Part shown: positions 61,110-64,000 of the stretch, piece after piece
How the letters are laid out: each line of letters opens with the position of its first letter
How positions within the stretch are numbered: position 1 is the stretch's first letter
Assembly (NCBI RefSeq): GCF_000283655.1
Contig: NC_016585.1
Location: forward strand, 589,501-653,500
Reading direction: 5' to 3'
Origin: Azospirillum lipoferum 4B
GTDB lineage: Bacteria; Pseudomonadota; Alphaproteobacteria; Azospirillales; Azospirillaceae
DNA: 64,000 nucleotides
Notes under the pieces: generated by a model
Told to the model about the DNA's origin: nothing
Databases searched by the model: none
The model's input: the letters and a program-made list of their open reading frames with translations, nothing else
Program-made: the position numbers and the translations under genes

Positions 61110-62726
61110 ATGCTGCCCAACGCGGACAGCTATGACGGGGTGTCCCGCGCCTTCGCCTGGCGCGTCCCCGACCGCTACAACATCGGAGTCGACGTCTGCG
61201 ACCGCTGGGCGGAGTCCGAGCCGGACCGCATCGCCCTGATCAACAAGCGGCGCGACGGCGGGGTGGAGGAATACCGCTTCGCCGACATCCGCGCCCTGTC
61301 CAACCGCTTCGCCAATGCGCTCGCCGCCCAGGGCATCGGCCGCGGCGACCGGGTCGGCATCCTGCTGCCCCAGGCACCGGAAACCGCAATCAGCCATGTC
61401 GCCGTCTACAAGCTGGGCGGCATCGCGGTGCCGCTGTTCTCGCTGTTCGGGGTGGAGGCGCTGGAGTACCGGCTGGCCAATTGCGGCGCCCGCGCCGTGG
61501 TCACCGATGCAGCCGGCGCCGCGAAGATCGCCCAGATCCGCGACCGCCTGCCGGAGTTGCGCGCCGTCTTCCGCATCGACGGGTCGGGGGCCAACTGCCT
61601 CGACTGGCATGCGCTGTGCGACGCGGCGTCGGACGACTTCGCCCCGGCCGACACCGGTCCCGACGATCCGGCCCTGATCATCTACACCTCCGGCACCACC
61701 GGCCAGCCAAAGGGGGCGCTGCATGCGCACCGGGTGCTGCTGGGCCATCTGCCGGGCGTGGAGATGTCGCACGACCTGTTCCCGCAGCCGGGCGACCGCA
61801 TCTGGACGCCGGCGGACTGGGCGTGGATCGGCGGGCTGCTCGACGTGCTGCTGCCGGCCTGGCACCACGGGGTGACGGTCGTCTCCCACCGGTTCGAGAA
61901 GTTCGATGCGGAGGCCGCCTTCGCCCTGCTGGCCGAGTTCCGGGTGCGCAACGCCTTCCTGCCGCCGACGGCGCTGAAGATGATGCGGTCGGTAACGGCG
62001 CCGCGGGCACGCCACGCCATCGCCATGCGCTCCGTCGCCAGCGGCGGCGAGACCTTGGGCGCCGGGATGCTCGACTGGGGACGGGAGACTTTCGGCGTCA
62101 CCATCAACGAGTTCTACGGCCAGACCGAATGCAACATGATCGTCTCCTCGGCAGCCACGCTGATGGCGCCGAAGCCGGGCATCATGGGCCGACCGGTTCC
62201 CGGCCATGACGTGGCGGTGATCGACGGGGAGGGCAACCGCCTGCCGCCGGAACGGATCGGGCTGATCGCGGTGCGCCGGCCGGACCCGGTGATGTTCCTC
62301 GGCTACTGGAACAACCCGGGCGCCACCGCGGCGAAATTTATCGGCGACTGGCTGGTCACCGGCGACCAGGGGGAACTGGACGAGGACGGCTACATCCGCT
62401 TCGTCGGGCGCGATGACGATGTCATCACCTCGGCCGGCTACCGCATCGGTCCCGGCGAGATCGAGGATTGCCTGATCGGCCATCCCGCCGTCCGCATGGC
62501 GGCGGTGGTCGGCGTGCCCGACCCGCTGCGCACCGAGATCGTCAAGGCCTTCATCGTGCTGCAGGAGGGGGTAACGGCAGACGACGCGCTGGTCGCCGCG
62601 ATCCAGGACCATGTGAAGACGCGGTTGGCCGCCCACGAATATCCGCGCGCAATCGAATTTCTCGAAAGCCTGCCCATGACCACCACCGGCAAGATCATTC
62701 GCCGGGAGTTGAGGAATCGTCCCTAA
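61110..62726 (+). CDS. Acetyl/acyl-CoA synthetase (AMP-forming)
   Basis: 538 residues. ANL motifs: LIIYTSGTTGQPKGALHAHRVLLGHL, NEFYGQTECNMIVSS, WLVTGDQGELDEDGYIRFVGRDDDVITSAGYRIGPGEIEDCL, and the catalytic lysine in MTTTGKIIRREL. TPADWAWIGGL and the GQTECN motif are typical of short/medium-chain acyl-CoA synthetases related to Acs. It activates acetate or another short acid. GGGAGG just before the ATG at 61110 fixes the start. It is 4 bases ahead of the TauE-type permease gene, so these two are probably one transcript. Confidence 0.88.
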   Translation: MLPNADSYDGVSRAFAWRVPDRYNIGVDVCDRWAESEPDRIALINKRRDGGVEEYRFADIRALSNRFANALAAQGIGRGDRVGILLPQAPETAISHVAVYKLGGIAVPLFSLFGVEALEYRLANCGARAVVTDAAGAAKIAQIRDRLPELRAVFRIDGSGANCLDWHALCDAASDDFAPADTGPDDPALIIYTSGTTGQPKGALHAHRVLLGHLPGVEMSHDLFPQPGDRIWTPADWAWIGGLLDVLLPAWHHGVTVVSHRFEKFDAEAAFALLAEFRVRNAFLPPTALKMMRSVTAPRARHAIAMRSVASGGETLGAGMLDWGRETFGVTINEFYGQTECNMIVSSAATLMAPKPGIMGRPVPGHDVAVIDGEGNRLPPERIGLIAVRRPDPVMFLGYWNNPGATAAKFIGDWLVTGDQGELDEDGYIRFVGRDDDVITSAGYRIGPGEIEDCLIGHPAVRMAAVVGVPDPLRTEIVKAFIVLQEGVTADDALVAAIQDHVKTRLAAHEYPRAIEFLESLPMTTTGKIIRRELRNRP

Positions 62727-62730
62727 TATC

Positions 62731-63468
62731 ATGACAGAATTGATTTTATTGGTCGCGGCCTTCCTGGCCGGAGCGATGAACGCCGTTGCTGGCGGGGGCA
62801 GTTTCCTGACCCTGCCGGCCCTGATCTATGCCGGGGTGCCGCCGGTCGCCGCCAACGCCACCGGCACGGTCGCCCTGCTTCCCGGCTATGCCAGCGGAGT
62901 CTACGGCTACCGGCAGGATCTGGCGCCGGTCGGCAACCTCAGCCTGCCGCTGCTGTCGGTGGTCAGCCTCGTCGGCGGGCTGGCCGGGGCGGGCCTGCTG
63001 CTGGTGACCCCGGATTCGGTGTTCCGCGGCATCGTCCCGTGGCTGCTGCTGCTTGCCACCGGGCTGTTCGCCTTCGGCACCGTGCTGGCGCAACGGCTGC
63101 GCAGCCTCGGCCTGCACGGCAACGGCGCGATGATGGGCACCTTGTTCGCGGTGTCGGTCTATGGCGGCTATTTCAACGGCGGGCTCGGCATCCTGCTGCT
63201 GGCGCAGCTGAGCCTGTTCGGGATGACCGACCTCAACGCCATGAACGGGCTGAAGAACCTGTTCTCCGCCGTCCTGACCGCCATCGCCGTGGTGGCCTAT
63301 GCGGCCGGCGGGGCGGTGGAATGGCCGAAAGCGCTGCTGATGACGGTAGCGGCGGTGGCCGGCGGCTATGTCGGCGCGCGGGTGGGCCGGAAGATCCCCA
63401 AGCCGGTGCTGCGCGCGGGCATCATCGCCGTCGGGCTGGTCATGAGCGCGGTGTTCTTCGTGAAATGA
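62731..63468 (+). CDS. TauE/SafE family membrane permease
   Basis: 245 residues, about eight membrane helices. The family start (ELILLVAAFLAGAMNAVAGGGSFLTLPALIYAGVPPVAANATGTVALLPGYASG) and the duplicated NGGLGILLLAQLSLFGMTDLNAMNGLKNL segment mark the TauE/SafE (DUF81) group, which exports sulfite, sulfoacetate or other small organic anions. Adjacent CoA synthetase and ABC genes suggest a small carboxylate instead, but the substrate is not determinable. Confidence 0.85.
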   Translation: MTELILLVAAFLAGAMNAVAGGGSFLTLPALIYAGVPPVAANATGTVALLPGYASGVYGYRQDLAPVGNLSLPLLSVVSLVGGLAGAGLLLVTPDSVFRGIVPWLLLLATGLFAFGTVLAQRLRSLGLHGNGAMMGTLFAVSVYGGYFNGGLGILLLAQLSLFGMTDLNAMNGLKNLFSAVLTAIAVVAYAAGGAVEWPKALLMTVAAVAGGYVGARVGRKIPKPVLRAGIIAVGLVMSAVFFVK

Positions 63469-63533
63469 TCGCGCTATAGAGGGCGCCACCCGCCCTTCAC
63501 GCCCCTGCCCCCGCTGCGACCGGATCCGTTGCC

Positions 63534-64000
63534 ATGCTGACCGTTTCCGACCTCGACCTGTACTATGGTGACGCCCAGGCGCTCGACGGCGTCACTCTGC
63601 AGGTTGCGGCGGGGGCGACCACAGCCATCGTCGGCGCCAACGGGGCGGGCAAGACCTCGCTGATCCGTGCCATCGCCGGAATCCTGAAGCCGGCGCGCGG
63701 CAGCATCCGCTTCAAGGACCGCGAGATCGCCGGCCTGCCCAGCCATGTCGTCTGCGACCTCGGCATCGGGCAGGTGGCGGAAGGCCGACAGATTTTCCCC
63801 AGCCTCAGCGTGCGGGAGAATCTGGAGATGGGCGCCGTCATCCCGCGAGCGCGCGCCACCGCCCGCCAGACTTACGACCGCGTGCTCGACCTGTTCCCCC
63901 GCCTGCGCGAGCGGCTGGACCAAGCCGCCGGCACCCTGTCCGGCGGCGAGCAGCAGATGCTGGCCATTGGCCGCTGCCTGATGGGCAAACCCGACCTGAT
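63534..64000 (+). CDS. livF: LivF-type ABC importer ATPase (partial, cut by window end)
   Basis: The first 155 residues are present. Walker A is GANGAGKTS, and the signature LSGGEQQMLAIGRCLMGKPDL is at the very end; Walker B and the H-loop lie beyond the window. VAEGRQIFPSLSVRENLEMGA is LivF-typical. It starts at ATG 63534, 65 bases after the TauE-type gene, and is likely the beginning of a second branched-chain-type ABC importer operon. The symbol indicates family only. Confidence 0.88.
   Translation, partial: MLTVSDLDLYYGDAQALDGVTLQVAAGATTAIVGANGAGKTSLIRAIAGILKPARGSIRFKDREIAGLPSHVVCDLGIGQVAEGRQIFPSLSVRENLEMGAVIPRARATARQTYDRVLDLFPRLRERLDQAAGTLSGGEQQMLAIGRCLMGKPDL

Noticed and set aside
60420-62732. 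770-codon minus-strand frame ending in the lipoprotein
   Set aside because: Only the last 169 codons are real (lipobox and ribosome site at 60929); the upstream part is antisense to the acyl-CoA synthetase.

Overview
The window is a GC-rich (visibly well over 60 %), gene-dense chromosomal or chromid segment from an alphaproteobacterium. I infer an Azospirillum-like Rhodospirillales member. The grounds are the strong G/C third-position bias, a sigma-54-type hook-gene promoter, the dctBD/dctA/maeB dicarboxylate set, many TPR-glycosyltransferase proteins and GC-rich intergenic palindromes. The species cannot be fixed by reading alone. No rRNA, tRNA, CRISPR array, transposase or phage integrase was seen.

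Layout. (1) 0-16 kb: a motility region with a FlaG-like protein, a YjfB-like small motility protein, a FlgC-like rod protein, flgL-flgK, and a very long hook gene flgE behind a sigma-54 promoter. It is interrupted by a PP2C phosphatase facing a kinase-fold protein that lacks the kinase catalytic residues, a GH13 glucosidase and an orphan Tat-exported TRAP binding protein. A TPR-glycosyltransferase closes it. (2) 16-23.5 kb: a PAS histidine kinase translationally coupled to a periplasmic 5'-nucleotidase-like protein whose metal ligands are gone, then a GNAT / ATP-grasp / metallophosphoesterase operon. (3) 23.8-33.4 kb: a Nu-class GST divergent from a nine-gene operon (acyl-CoA dehydrogenase, CoA ligase, complete LivKHMGF-type ABC importer, PaaI-like thioesterase, PaaG-like hydratase/isomerase), with an IclR-type palindrome between them. 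(4) 33.4-44.7 kb: small proteins, a single-domain response regulator behind an EcfG-like promoter, treY, and a 1868-residue maltokinase-TreZ-MalQ fusion. (5) 44.7-52.1 kb: dctD-dctB divergent from dctA (sigma-54 promoter plus two upstream palindromes), then maeB. (6) 52.2-60.4 kb: two overlapping TPR-glycosyltransferase genes, the second an internal duplication, followed by a sugar-1-phosphate nucleotidyltransferase and pseG. (7) 60.4-64 kb: a glycine-zipper lipoprotein, an acyl-CoA synthetase, a TauE-type permease and a truncated LivF-type ATPase.

How the parts fit. Rod, hook and junction genes together with PseG, a nucleotidyltransferase and FlmG-like TPR-glycosyltransferases suggest flagellar assembly plus flagellin O-glycosylation with a pseudaminic-acid-type sugar (inference). 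TreY and TreZ would convert maltodextrin to trehalose, with MalQ remodelling the glucan and maltokinase linking to maltose-1-phosphate. DctB/DctD/DctA with MaeB import C4-dicarboxylates and convert malate to pyruvate. The nine-gene operon looks like import, CoA activation and partial beta-oxidation of one unidentified carboxylic acid. The most unusual items are the pseudo-nucleotidase/kinase pair, the triple fusion enzyme, the GNAT/ATP-grasp/phosphoesterase trio and the repeat-expanded hook and junction proteins.
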